Counted from the first letter of the stretch, positions 27,363 through 36,867 are shown. The stretch: 64,000 nt of DNA from an uncultured Marvinbryantia sp. (GCA_937915375.1 CALDMO010000012.1:1-64000), one strand, 5' to 3'. Notes: generated by a model not told the origin, from the sequence alone. Translations and numbers: made by a program.

Positions 27363-27392
27363 TTTTTACAGAAATCGCTGTAAAAATATGAT
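27363..27392 (+). promoter_or_regulatory. Promoter with embedded inverted repeat before ABC pair
   Basis: TTTACA (27365-27370), a 16-bp spacer and TATGAT (27387-27392) form a promoter. An inverted repeat TTTTTACAG (27363-27371) / CTGTAAAAA (27378-27386) covers the -35 and fills the spacer, which would let a dimeric repressor block it. Confidence 0.6.
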
Positions 27393-27440
27393 ATGTTTAA
27401 TGTATAAGAAAACCAGAATTTTTAGGCAGGGAAGGTCAAT

Positions 27441-28142
27441 ATGAATTTTATAGAGCTTAAAAATGTATCGAAAATATATCGGATGGGCGAAGTGGATATT
27501 CGCGCAGTAGATGGGATTGAATTTGAGATCGCCAAGGGTGAATTTGTGGTGATTGTCGGTCCTAGCGGCGCCGGAAAGACGACTGTGCTCAATATTTTAG
27601 GCGGTATGGACACGGCGACAGAGGGTCAGGTGTATGTAGACGGTTATGATATTGCGAAATATAATGCGAAAAAGCTGACCGGGTATCGCAGAGAGGATAT
27701 CGGGTTCGTTTTTCAGTTTTATAATCTGATTCCGAATCTGACGGCGCTGGAAAACGTGGAGCTGGCTTTGCAGATTTGCAAAGATCCGCTGGACGCGGAA
27801 GAGGTTCTGCGCGAGGTTGGTCTTGGCGACCGTTTGAAAAATTTCCCGGCTCAGCTTTCGGGCGGAGAGCAGCAGCGGGTGTCAATTGCGAGGGCGTTGG
27901 CGAAAAATCCAAAGCTTTTGCTTTGCGATGAGCCTACCGGGGCGTTGGATTACCAGACCGGAAAGGCGATTCTGAAACTTTTGCAGGATATGTGTCGGGA
28001 GAGAGGTATGACAGTGATTGTTATCACGCATAACTCTGCGATCGCTCCGATGGCCGATCGGGTGATCCGTATCAAGAATGGTAAGGTTGCAAATATGAAA
28101 TTGAATGAAAATCCGATGTCGGTAATGGATATCGAATGGTAA
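27441..28142 (+). CDS. ABC transporter ATP-binding protein (MacB/LolD type)
   Basis: Cytoplasmic ATPase of a MacB-like system, 233 aa. Walker A GPSGAGKTT, the Q-loop QFYNLIPNLTALENVELAL, signature LSGGEQQRVSIARAL, Walker B LLLCDEPTGALD and the switch VITHNSAIAPMADRVI are complete. The LTALENVELAL segment is typical of ATPases that pair with FtsX-like permeases. The permease gene starts 13 bp downstream. Such systems act as mechanotransmitters or export lipids, peptides or drugs; the substrate is unknown here. Confidence 0.94.
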   Translation: MNFIELKNVSKIYRMGEVDIRAVDGIEFEIAKGEFVVIVGPSGAGKTTVLNILGGMDTATEGQVYVDGYDIAKYNAKKLTGYRREDIGFVFQFYNLIPNLTALENVELALQICKDPLDAEEVLREVGLGDRLKNFPAQLSGGEQQRVSIARALAKNPKLLLCDEPTGALDYQTGKAILKLLQDMCRERGMTVIVITHNSAIAPMADRVIRIKNGKVANMKLNENPMSVMDIEW

Positions 28143-28155
28143 AACAGGAGAATGT

Positions 28156-31100
28156 ATGAAAAAAAGGGCGCTGAGAAAAGATTTTTACATGGAAATCAAG
28201 AAGAGCCTGAATCGATTTATTTCTATATTTTTAATTGTAGCGTTAGGCGTGGCATTCTATTCAGGCATTCAGTCAGCAGCTCCGGACATGCGCTATTCCG
28301 GAGATGCTTATTTTGATGCTCACAGATTGATGGATTTAAAGGTTATCGGTACCTTGGGGCTGACAGAAAAAGATGTTGAAGCGGTTGAAGCGGTTAAGGG
28401 AATTGAGGCGGCAGAACCCGGATATATGACGGATGCACTTTGCGGTGTCGGCACGGAACAGAAGGTGCTTCATCTGGAGTCTGTTTCTGAGACGCTCAAT
28501 CAGCTGACGGCAAGCGAGGGACGTTTGCCTCAAAAAGCAGGCGAGATATTTGTAGATATTGAATTTTTGGATAGTTCTGGATATCGGATCGGGGATAAAA
28601 TTACATTTTTTACAGAAGAAGAGGAAGAACTTCCGCTGAGACAGAAGACGTTTACGATTGTCGGTGCAGGGAGCAGTCCGCTTTATATTTCTTTTAACCG
28701 TGGGAATACGACACTTGGAAATGGTGAATTGAGCGGCGCAGGCTATATTTTGCCGGAGGATTTTGATTCGGAGGTTTACACGCAGCTTTATTTGAGAGTG
28801 CATGAGGCTGACGAGCTGACGGCATATACAGATGCTTACGATAATTTAATTGAAACGGTTATGAGCCGTGTAGAAACGATTGCCGGAGAACGGTGTGAAA
28901 TTCGTTACGCGGAAGTGATGGATGAGGCCGAAAGAAAGCTTGCGGATGCAAAACAGGAACTGGAAGATGGGAAAAAGGAAGGCGAAAGTGAGCTTGCGGA
29001 TGCAAAAAAAGAGCTCAAAGATGGAGAAAAAGAACTGATCGAGGGAGAGAGCGAGCTAGAGGATGCCAGAAAGGAACTGGCTGACGGTGAAAAAGAACTG
29101 GCCGACGGAGAGCAGGAAATTGCCGATAATAAGATAATGCTTACGCAGAAACAGCAGGAACTGGAAGATGGGAAAGCTCAGCTATCTGACGGCTGGAATC
29201 AACTAAATGCCGGAAAACAGGAATTGGCGACGAAAGAGGCAGAATTTAACAGAGTATATGCTTCTTCCATGAAGGAAATCAAAGACGGAGAGAAGCAGCT
29301 GGCTAAGGCCGAGCAGCAGCTCGCTGACGGTCAGAAGAAATATGAGGCGGGACTGCAGGAGTATGAAACGGGGCTTGCGCAGTATCAGGCAGGGGAAGAG
29401 CAGTATGCGGCCGGATTGGCCGAGTTTCAAAAACAGGAGGCTGCATGGCCGGATACAAAGGCAAATCTGGAGACAGAAAAAGCAAAGCTGGAGGAACAGC
29501 TTGCACAGGCAGAGGCCGCATATCCGCAGTTGGAAGCAGGACTTGTGCAGGCGCAGGAACAAAAGGCGGCTGCTGAAACAGCGGCTGCAGGTTTACAGAC
29601 ACAGCTTGACAGTGTAAACGGACAAATTTCCGTGCTGAACCAGTCGATTGCCGACGCAGAAGCGGCTATTCCGGCAAGACAGCAGGAAATTGCCGCGCTG
29701 GAAGCACAGATTCAGGATTTGGAAAATCAGTTAGAACAGATTATCTCACAGACGATTACTGTGCCGGAGATTACCGAGACGACGACAGAAGAGGAACTGG
29801 CGGAAATTGAGCGTCTGCGGGCAGAAGAGGCGGCAAGAGCGGCGTTGGAGGAAGAAATTAGACGCCAGATTGAAGAATTGCGCGCACAGATAGCAGCGCT
29901 TGATGCAGAAATTCAGCGGCTTACCGTGGTAAAAGCGGAAGCAGAGGCTGCGCTTCCGGGGCTGCAGGAGCAGGCGGCGGCTCTAACTGCACAGTTAGAG
30001 GCGGCACAGCAGGGACTTTTTCAGGCAACTGAAGCGGTAAATAAACTGACGGCGCAGTTGAATACCTTAACTAGCAGTATTTCTGCGCTGCAGGATGGTA
30101 TCCGACAATATGCGGACGGGATTGCGCAGGGCGAAGCGGGAATCGCGCAGGGAAGAGAAGAACTTGCCCAGACACGCGCGCAGCTGGATGCGGCGAAGGC
30201 GCAGCTTGACCAGACTCCGGCAACCTTAGAAGCAGCGAAAAAAGAACTGGAAGACGGCGCGAAAGAAATAGAGGCGAACAAAAAGAAACTGAGCAGCGGA
30301 AGAATACAGCTTGAGAATGGTAAACGTCAGATTGAGGAGGCGAAAGCCCAGATTTCCGCGAATGAAGCGACTTTGATCCATTCACAGGCTGTTTTAACGG
30401 ATGGTGAAAATCAGTTGGCTGCTGGATGGAGTCAGTTGGCTGAGGCAGAGCAAACGCTTGCAGACGCGAGAGAAGAACTGTCCGACGGCAGACAGGAAAT
30501 TGCCGATGCGGAAAAAGAGATTTCTGATGGGAAAAAAGAACTGAAAGACGGTTGGAAAGAATATCGGGACGGATTAAAGGAATTTAGAGAAGAAATTGCC
30601 GATGCCGAAAAGAAAATCGCTGACGCAGAAGAAGAAATTGCTGATATCAAGTATCCGGAATGGATGGTAACAGATCGCAGCTCTCTGCCGGAAAATATCG
30701 GTTATGGAGAAAATGCCGATCGTATCCGCAATATTGGGCAGGTATTTCCGGTGATGTTTTTCCTTGTGGCGGCGCTCATTAGTCTGACGACAATGACGCG
30801 TATGGTGGAGGAGGAACGTACGCAGATCGGTACGTTGAAGGCACTTGGTTACGGTAAGGCAGCGATTGCGTCTAAATACATGATGTATGCGCTTACAGCC
30901 ACTCTTGGCGGCAGTATCTTTGGAATTTTGCTTGGTGAAAAATTACTGCCATATATAATTGTTACAGCGTATCGTATCATGTATCATCACATGACAGATA
31001 TTGTGCTTCCATATAATGTAACATACGCGTTTATGGCAACCGGAGCGGCTCTGTTTTGTACGTTGGGAGCGACTTTTGCAGCATGTGCTTCGGCGCTTGC

Positions 31101-32331
31101 AGATACACCAGCAGTTCTGATGCGTCCGCCTGCACCGAAAGAGGGAAAACGTGTTTTGTTAGAGCGACTTCCGTTTCTATGGAATCATATGAGCTTCATC
31201 TGGAAATCGACGATGAGAAACCTGCTCCGTTATAAAAAGCGTTTTTTTATGACGGTGTTTGGTATCGGCGGATGTATGGCACTGATGCTGGTGGGGTATG
31301 GATTGAGAGATTCTATTTCTGATATCGGAGAACTGCAGTATGGAACTTTGCAGCTCTATGATGGAATGATCATTCTGGACGGAGATGCTTCGGAGCAGGA
31401 AAAGGAAGATCTGACAAAAGTGGTTTCTAATGACACTCATCTGGAAAATAGTATGAAAACGCTGATGCAGAAAATGAGCGTCGGTAAAGGGAAGAAATCC
31501 TGGGATCTTTATCTGATGGTGCCGGAAGATTTGACAAAAGCGTCTGATTTTCTGATATTCCGGGATCGGGAGACACATGAATCCCATATGCTTTCAGAGG
31601 AAGGCGCGATTGTAACAGAAAAAATGGCTTCCCTGCTTGGTGTAGGAGTGGGAGACACGATTCTTTTGGAGGATGAGGATGATGTTTCTGTGGAAGTGCC
31701 GATTGCGGCGATCACAGAAAATTATCTGTCACATTATGTTTATCTGACTCCAGGGCTATATGAGCAGTATTTCAAAAAAGCGCCGGAATACAATCAGATG
31801 ATGTTCCGTGTAAAAGAAGACGGTGAACCTGCAGAAGAGATTGGAGAGTCTTTCCTGAAATATCCGGCTGCATTAAGCATTTCTTATTCGGGCAGCCTGA
31901 TGACACAGGTAAACGATATGCTCAGTACGCTGGATTCGGTTATTATTGTGCTGATTGTTTCGGCAGGACTGCTGGCATTTGTGGTATTATATAACCTGAG
32001 TAATATCAATATTAATGAGCGGCGCCGGGAATTGGCGACAATTAAGGTACTCGGTTTTTACGACGGAGAGGTGGATGCCTATGTGTACCGTGAAAATATT
32101 CTGATTACGGTGATTGGTATTCTTGCAGGGGTAATATTGGGAAAAATCCTTCATTATTTTGTGATCATTACCGTTGAGGTTGACGCAACTATGTTCGGAC
32201 GCAATATTAATTTCCTGAGTTTTGTGATATCAGGCGTATTTACGGCGTTATTCTCCTTAATTGTCAATATTGTGATGCATTTTAAGCTGAAGAAGATTGA
32301 TATGGTTGAGTCCTTAAAGAGTGTGGAATAA
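28156..32331 (+). CDS. FtsX-like ABC permease with giant coiled-coil extracellular domain
   Basis: MacB/FtsX-superfamily permease of 1391 aa. A first helix (about 17-37) leads to a MacB-type outer domain. Residues about 255-833 are a long, low-complexity coiled coil of repeated ELADGEKEL/DAKKEL-type heptads with an Ala/Gln-rich centre. A three-helix FtsX domain follows (about 863-1000, VFPVMFFLVAALISLTTMTRM). Then come a helix near 1028, a second outer domain and the second FtsX domain (about 1258-1385), ending KIDMVESLKSVE. The coiled coil recalls YhgE/Pip-type surface proteins and could reach across the cell wall. Partner ATPase is directly upstream. It is an ordinary-looking gene with no break. 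Function unassigned. Confidence 0.9.
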   Translation: MKKRALRKDFYMEIKKSLNRFISIFLIVALGVAFYSGIQSAAPDMRYSGDAYFDAHRLMDLKVIGTLGLTEKDVEAVEAVKGIEAAEPGYMTDALCGVGTEQKVLHLESVSETLNQLTASEGRLPQKAGEIFVDIEFLDSSGYRIGDKITFFTEEEEELPLRQKTFTIVGAGSSPLYISFNRGNTTLGNGELSGAGYILPEDFDSEVYTQLYLRVHEADELTAYTDAYDNLIETVMSRVETIAGERCEIRYAEVMDEAERKLADAKQELEDGKKEGESELADAKKELKDGEKELIEGESELEDARKELADGEKELADGEQEIADNKIMLTQKQQELEDGKAQLSDGWNQLNAGKQELATKEAEFNRVYASSMKEIKDGEKQLAKAEQQLADGQKKYEAGLQEYETGLAQYQAGEEQYAAGLAEFQKQEAAWPDTKANLETEKAKLEEQLAQAEAAYPQLEAGLVQAQEQKAAAETAAAGLQTQLDSVNGQISVLNQSIADAEAAIPARQQEIAALEAQIQDLENQLEQIISQTITVPEITETTTEEELAEIERLRAEEAARAALEEEIRRQIEELRAQIAALDAEIQRLTVVKAEAEAALPGLQEQAAALTAQLEAAQQGLFQATEAVNKLTAQLNTLTSSISALQDGIRQYADGIAQGEAGIAQGREELAQTRAQLDAAKAQLDQTPATLEAAKKELEDGAKEIEANKKKLSSGRIQLENGKRQIEEAKAQISANEATLIHSQAVLTDGENQLAAGWSQLAEAEQTLADAREELSDGRQEIADAEKEISDGKKELKDGWKEYRDGLKEFREEIADAEKKIADAEEEIADIKYPEWMVTDRSSLPENIGYGENADRIRNIGQVFPVMFFLVAALISLTTMTRMVEEERTQIGTLKALGYGKAAIASKYMMYALTATLGGSIFGILLGEKLLPYIIVTAYRIMYHHMTDIVLPYNVTYAFMATGAALFCTLGATFAACASALADTPAVLMRPPAPKEGKRVLLERLPFLWNHMSFIWKSTMRNLLRYKKRFFMTVFGIGGCMALMLVGYGLRDSISDIGELQYGTLQLYDGMIILDGDASEQEKEDLTKVVSNDTHLENSMKTLMQKMSVGKGKKSWDLYLMVPEDLTKASDFLIFRDRETHESHMLSEEGAIVTEKMASLLGVGVGDTILLEDEDDVSVEVPIAAITENYLSHYVYLTPGLYEQYFKKAPEYNQMMFRVKEDGEPAEEIGESFLKYPAALSISYSGSLMTQVNDMLSTLDSVIIVLIVSAGLLAFVVLYNLSNININERRRELATIKVLGFYDGEVDAYVYRENILITVIGILAGVILGKILHYFVIITVEVDATMFGRNINFLSFVISGVFTALFSLIVNIVMHFKLKKIDMVESLKSVE

Positions 32332-32385
32332 AATGGGTTTTGATAGAAATTTGATTTTGAATAAATAGAAGACGAGGAAAGAAAT

Positions 32386-33810
32386 TTGAGTGTACGAGAA
32401 CTTCCAGAAGCATTTCTGAAAAAAATGCAGACGATACTTGGTGAAGAATATGAGGCATTTCTGGCTTCGTATGAGCAGCCGCGCAATTTTGGTCTGCGCG
32501 TAAATGTAGATAAGATTTCACCGCGGGAATTTGAACAGTTGTCGGATTTTCATTTGACGAAGATTCCCTGGACAGAGAACGGCTATTACTATGAAGCGGA
32601 GGATGTTCCAGCCAGACATCCGTTTTACTATGCAGGGCTATATTATTTGCAGGAGCCGAGCGCGATGACGCCGGCTTCTCGGCTGCCGATCAATCCGGGG
32701 GAGCGGGTACTTGATTTGTGTGCCGCGCCGGGCGGAAAAGCAACGGAGTTGGGGGCGAGGCTACACGGAAAGGGCGTGTTGGTGGCAAATGATATCAGCG
32801 CTTCCAGAGCAAAAGCGCTGCTGAAAAATCTGGAAGTCTCTGGTGTGGACAATGCGTTTGTGACAAATGAGGTACCGGCAAAGCTGGCAGCGGAGTTTCC
32901 GGAATTTTTTGATAAGATTCTTGTAGATGCACCGTGTTCTGGAGAAGGGATGTTCCGCAAGGATCCGGATGTGGCAAAAGTTTGGGATGAGCAGAAGCCG
33001 CTGGCCTGTGCAAAACAGCAGAAGGAGATTATCAGCCGCGCCGCGCAGATGTTGGCGCCGGGCGGACAGCTTCTATATTCTACCTGTACATTTTCACCGG
33101 AGGAAAACGAAGAGGTAATTGCATATTTGCTGGAGAGTCGAGAGGATATGGAAGTGTTAGAGATTGCCGGATATGAGGGATTTTCTCAGGGACTTGCCAC
33201 TAAAAATCATCCGGAATTGGCAAACTGTGTGCGTATTTGGCCGCATCACATGAACGGGGAAGGTCATTTTCTGGCACTTTTAAAAAAAGTTTCAATGAGT
33301 TCGGAAGAAAACTCTGAAATAAACAGAGCGTTTGAAACGGAACCTGCGGTGGGAAGGATACAGTTAGATTTAAAGGCTGCAAAACAGGAAAAAGCAGCTC
33401 TGGAAGGATTTTTCACTGAAGTAGCGATGGAAATCGACTGGAAGTATGTGGAAGTACGTAAAGGACAGGTTTATTATGTGCCAAAAGCACTGGGGGAGCG
33501 TAAGGGACTGGTTTTTTTGCGGAATGGTTTATATCTGGGAGAAATCCGTAAAGACCGTTTTGAACCCAGTCAGTCATTTGCAGTGGCGTTGAGAAAAGAA
33601 GAATTTGCTTCCGTGATTGATTTAGATGCAGGGGACGAGCGTGTTATACGTTATTTGAAAGGAGAAACGCTGGATGTGGATGATCTGGAAACGGCATGTG
33701 GGAAGGGCTGGCAGCTGGTTTGTGTGAATGGCTATCCTCTTGGTTGGGGAAAGTTAGTAAACGGAACCTTAAAAAATAAATATCATGCTGGCTGGCGGAT
33801 GAAATATTAG
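32386..33810 (+). CDS. RsmF/NOL1-type rRNA m5C methyltransferase
   Basis: SAM-dependent RNA cytosine-C5 methyltransferase, 474 aa. SAM motif LDLCAAPGGKATELGA, the DAPCSGEGMFRKDP catalytic block and LYSTCTFSPEENEEVI, which carries the second Cys, are all intact. The C-terminal third is a PUA-like/RsmF extension (GKGWQLVCVNGYPLGWGKLVNG). TTG at 32386 is taken as start because GAGGAAAG lies just upstream and no ATG fits. Probably acts on 16S rRNA; the exact site is unknown. Confidence 0.92.
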   Translation: MSVRELPEAFLKKMQTILGEEYEAFLASYEQPRNFGLRVNVDKISPREFEQLSDFHLTKIPWTENGYYYEAEDVPARHPFYYAGLYYLQEPSAMTPASRLPINPGERVLDLCAAPGGKATELGARLHGKGVLVANDISASRAKALLKNLEVSGVDNAFVTNEVPAKLAAEFPEFFDKILVDAPCSGEGMFRKDPDVAKVWDEQKPLACAKQQKEIISRAAQMLAPGGQLLYSTCTFSPEENEEVIAYLLESREDMEVLEIAGYEGFSQGLATKNHPELANCVRIWPHHMNGEGHFLALLKKVSMSSEENSEINRAFETEPAVGRIQLDLKAAKQEKAALEGFFTEVAMEIDWKYVEVRKGQVYYVPKALGERKGLVFLRNGLYLGEIRKDRFEPSQSFAVALRKEEFASVIDLDAGDERVIRYLKGETLDVDDLETACGKGWQLVCVNGYPLGWGKLVNGTLKNKYHAGWRMKY

Positions 33811-33833
33811 AACAAAGTGGGAGCATAGAAATT

Positions 33834-34517
33834 ATGGAGAAAGTGACTGCGCGTCTGTTTGAACTGCAGGATATAAAATATCGTGATTTCCAAGCGAAGC
33901 TGATTCCGAATATTGAGAAAGAAAAGGTAATCGGTGTGCGTGCGCCGGAAGTGAAAAAGCTGGCAAAAGAGATGCTGAAAAATGGAGAATGGGAGCCGTT
34001 TATTCGAAAACTGCCGCATCGGTATCAGGAAGAAAACATTCTTCACGCTTATATTCTTGGAAACAGAAAGACAGATATTGACGAGATATTGTATGATTTG
34101 GAGGAGTTTCTTCTATATATAGATAACTGGGCGGTATGTGATACAATCAACCCGAAGATTTTCAAAAAATATCCGAAGGAGGTATATGATAAAGTAAAAG
34201 TTTGGGTAAAGCGTGAGCACGAGTATACCGTACGTTTCGGTGTGGTTACGCTGCTGCAGTCTTTTCTGGATGAGCATTTCCAGCCAGAAATGCTTGAACT
34301 GGCAGCCGATATTCATCGCGAGGAATATTATATTAATATGGCGATTGCCTGGTATTTCAGTTTTGCATTGATTAAACAGTATGAAGCGGCGCTGCCGCTG
34401 ATAGAAAGTCGGACGCTTGATCCCTGGATACAGAATAAGAGTATTCAGAAAGCAATTGAGAGTTATCGTATCAGTAATGAGCGGAAAGAATATCTGCGGA
34501 CACTGAAAATAAGGTGA
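33834..34517 (+). CDS. AlkD-like DNA alkylation repair protein
   Basis: HEAT-like repeat DNA glycosylase family, 227 aa, all alpha-helical. IGVRAPEVKKLAKEM, the DNWAVCDTINPKIF segment with the conserved Trp and Asp near residues 97-103, and YYINMAIAWYFSFALIKQYE match the DNA_alkylation family (AlkC/AlkD), which removes bulky or charged alkylated bases. It starts 23 bp after the methyltransferase gene and shares its transcript; a terminator follows. Confidence 0.9.
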   Translation: MEKVTARLFELQDIKYRDFQAKLIPNIEKEKVIGVRAPEVKKLAKEMLKNGEWEPFIRKLPHRYQEENILHAYILGNRKTDIDEILYDLEEFLLYIDNWAVCDTINPKIFKKYPKEVYDKVKVWVKREHEYTVRFGVVTLLQSFLDEHFQPEMLELAADIHREEYYINMAIAWYFSFALIKQYEAALPLIESRTLDPWIQNKSIQKAIESYRISNERKEYLRTLKIR

Positions 34518-34539
34518 AAAAATAAAAAACATGGCTTGT

Positions 34540-34575
34540 AAGCGGGATTCTGTAAAAGGAATTCCGCTTTTTTTT
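34540..34575 (+). terminator. Terminator after alkD-like gene
   Basis: AAGCGGGATTC (34540-34550) pairs with GGAATTCCGCTT (34559-34570 region), then a run of T. Confidence 0.8.
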
Positions 34576-34680
34576 GAGACTATTTTCGACTATGTTCCTG
34601 TTTTTTACATAATACACACAAAATTTAAAGGATTCATTTGTTGATAGTCACGAAATGATGGAAATATGTGGAATATTCTA

Positions 34681-34711
34681 TTGACAAAATAATACCGGGG
34701 GGGGGTATAAA
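34681..34711 (+). promoter_or_regulatory. Promoter with nine-G spacer tract (probable phase-variable switch)
   Basis: TTGACA (34681-34686) and TATAAA (34706-34711) are separated by 19 bp, of which 34697-34705 are nine consecutive G. Slippage by one or two G would bring the spacer to 18 or 17 bp and change promoter strength. It is the only good promoter upstream of the repeat surface protein. Confidence 0.75.
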
Positions 34712-34922
34712 AGAGTTATATCGAAGATATGTAAAAAATGGTAAAGAATGTTCTTCGGTATTTTGAAACAGTATGCGTTTCCGTGATTCTGAAGTATTTT
34801 ACATAGCAACGGAACAGGAGCCGCATTTGTTTCATTATGTGTCTGGGAAAGGAGTGAGGGGGGAGAACAGACGAACAAGGGAAGATCTATAGAAGTAACA
34901 AAACAGAGAGAGGATTAAAATT
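34712..34922 (+). other. Long 5' leader of the repeat surface protein
   Basis: About 200 bases lie between the poly-G promoter and the ATG at 34923. They contain no credible open frame and no riboswitch that I recognise. The region is AT-rich with a purine-rich stretch before the start (GAGAGAGGA as RBS). Confidence 0.5.
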
Positions 34923-36857
34923 ATGTGCACAAAAATGAAACAAAGATGGAAACGGGTGCTGGTATGTGTTATGACGATAGCAATGCTGGCAACTCAGATG
35001 ACCGCAGGTGTTTGGGCAACCGAAGAGCATGATTGCTGGGATTACCATGAAACGTTTAAGTATACGTCAAATGGAAAGGGAACGCATAAAGCAGAGTGTC
35101 CGGAATGTGGCAAGACTGTAGTAGAGTCAGCAGACTGTGTATATGTAAATGGAAAATGTGGCGTATGCGGAGCAGAATGCAGCCATGCAGGAAATCATTG
35201 GACTTACACAGATAATGGAAACGGAACCCATAAAGTAGCATGTGCAGACTGTGGCGTAGTAGTAACAGGCGCTACAACATGTGTATATGAAAATGGAAAA
35301 TGCGGCGTATGCGGAGCAGAATGCAGTCATGCAGGAAATAATTGGACTTACGCAGATAACGGAAATGGAACCCATAAAGTAACATGTGCAGACTGTGGCG
35401 TAGTAGTAACAGGCGCTGCAGCATGTGTATATGAAAACGGAACTTGCGGTGTATGTGGAGCAGAATGCAGTCATGCAGGAAATAATTGGACTTACGCAGA
35501 TAACGGAAATGGAACCCATAAAGTAACATGTGCAGATTGCGGAGTTGTAGTGACAGCAGAAACAGCATGTGTATATGAAAATGGTGTTTGCGGTGTATGC
35601 GGTTCAGAAGAACCGGCAGCATGTGATCATGCAGCCAATAAATGGACTTATGAAGATAACAAAAACGGAACCCATAAAGTAATTTGTGCAGATTGCGGAG
35701 CAGTTGTAACAGAACAAACAGCATGTACATGGGAAGATGGAAACGCATGTGTATGTGGTTCTGTAAAACCGGCATGTGATCATACAGCAAATAAGTGGAA
35801 CTATGTTGACAATGGAAACGGAACTCATAAAGTAACATGTGCAGACTGCGGAGCAGTTGTAACAGATGCAGCAGATTGTGTATATGTAAACGGCGTATGT
35901 GGCGTATGTGGTTCTAAAGAAGCAGCATGTGATCATGCAGCAAATAACTGGAACTATGTTGATAATGGAAACGGAACCCATAAAGTAGTATGTGCAGACT
36001 GTGAAGCAGTAGTAACAGACGCAGCAGACTGCGTATATGTAAACGGTGTATGCGGTGCATGTGATGCAAAATGCGACCATATGGGAAATAACTGGACTTA
36101 TGTACAGAACGGCGATGGAACTCACAAAATTATCTGTGAGGACTGTGGTATGACAGCAGCAGATGCAGCAGAGTGTGTATATGTAGACGGTGTTTGTGGT
36201 GCATGTGGTTTTGAAGAGCCGAAAGCATGCGGTCATGCAGGAAACAACTGGACATACGTTGACAACAAAAACGGAACCCATAAAGTAGTATGTGCAGATT
36301 GTGGAGCAGTAGTAACAGAAGAAACAGCATGTGTATGGGAAGATGGAAACGCATGTGTATGTGGCTCTGAAGAATGCAAGCATGCAGGAAACAACTGGAC
36401 ATATGTTGACAACGAAGACGGAACTCATAAAGTAGTATGTGCAGACTGTGGTGAAGTTGTAGAAGATGCAGCAGCATGTGTATGGGAAGACGGAAATGCA
36501 TGTGTATGTGGCTCTGTAGAACCGGAAGAAACTGAGACAGAAACTGAAACTGAGACAGAAACCGAAACTGAGACAGAAACCGAAACTGAGACAGAGACAG
36601 AAACTGAAGTAGAGTCTGAAACTGAAACAGAAGAAGAAACTGAAACAGAAGAAGAAACTGAAACAGACAAAGAAACTGGAAATACAAACGGAACGAATGA
36701 TAAGAAACCTTCCGGAACAGACAACAAACAGGATAAGAAAGGTGACGGAGCAGTAAAAACTGGCGACGATACAACAATTGTTTGGTATGGTCTGGCTATG
36801 GTAGTAGCACTTGCAGCAGGCGGTTTTGCAGTAAGAAAAAAATACGCAGCAAAATAA
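34923..36857 (+). CDS. Cysteine-rich repeat surface protein with sortase-like C-terminus
   Basis: Exported cell-surface protein of 644 aa. An N-terminal signal peptide (basic KQRWKR, hydrophobic VLVCVMTIAMLATQMTAGVWA) is followed by ten repeats of about 48 residues on the pattern H-x4-W-x-Y-x-D-N-x-N-G-T-H-K-V-x-C-x2-C-G ... C-x6-C-x-x-C-G. Each repeat has two CxxC-type pairs that could bind zinc or form disulphides. Three units (about 35188-35619) are nearly identical 144-bp DNA repeats. A Thr-Glu dipeptide stalk follows (about residues 537-590), then a polar linker, VKTGD as a degenerate LPxTG-like sorting site, a hydrophobic helix and RKKYAAK. Such CxxC repeats recur in Lachnospiraceae surface proteins, but no function is known to me. 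Expression is probably phase-variable. Confidence 0.85.
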   Translation: MCTKMKQRWKRVLVCVMTIAMLATQMTAGVWATEEHDCWDYHETFKYTSNGKGTHKAECPECGKTVVESADCVYVNGKCGVCGAECSHAGNHWTYTDNGNGTHKVACADCGVVVTGATTCVYENGKCGVCGAECSHAGNNWTYADNGNGTHKVTCADCGVVVTGAAACVYENGTCGVCGAECSHAGNNWTYADNGNGTHKVTCADCGVVVTAETACVYENGVCGVCGSEEPAACDHAANKWTYEDNKNGTHKVICADCGAVVTEQTACTWEDGNACVCGSVKPACDHTANKWNYVDNGNGTHKVTCADCGAVVTDAADCVYVNGVCGVCGSKEAACDHAANNWNYVDNGNGTHKVVCADCEAVVTDAADCVYVNGVCGACDAKCDHMGNNWTYVQNGDGTHKIICEDCGMTAADAAECVYVDGVCGACGFEEPKACGHAGNNWTYVDNKNGTHKVVCADCGAVVTEETACVWEDGNACVCGSEECKHAGNNWTYVDNEDGTHKVVCADCGEVVEDAAACVWEDGNACVCGSVEPEETETETETETETETETETETETETETEVESETETEEETETEEETETDKETGNTNGTNDKKPSGTDNKQDKKGDGAVKTGDDTTIVWYGLAMVVALAAGGFAVRKKYAAK

Positions 36858-36867
36858 GTTAAAGAGA

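Noticed and set aside
34712..34922. Riboswitch in the leader of the surface protein
   Set aside because: No c-di-GMP, T-box or other known aptamer core could be recognised.
35188..35619. Evenly spaced direct DNA repeats of 144 bp as a CRISPR array
   Set aside because: The repeats are coding, in frame and far too long, without unique spacers or cas genes nearby.
35604..36428. Long minus-strand frame of 274 codons opposite the Cys-repeat gene (others at 35127, 35272 and 36130)
   Set aside because: It mirrors the repetitive composition of the real gene, has no RBS, and the translated product is a Cys/Tyr-rich artefact of the repeats.
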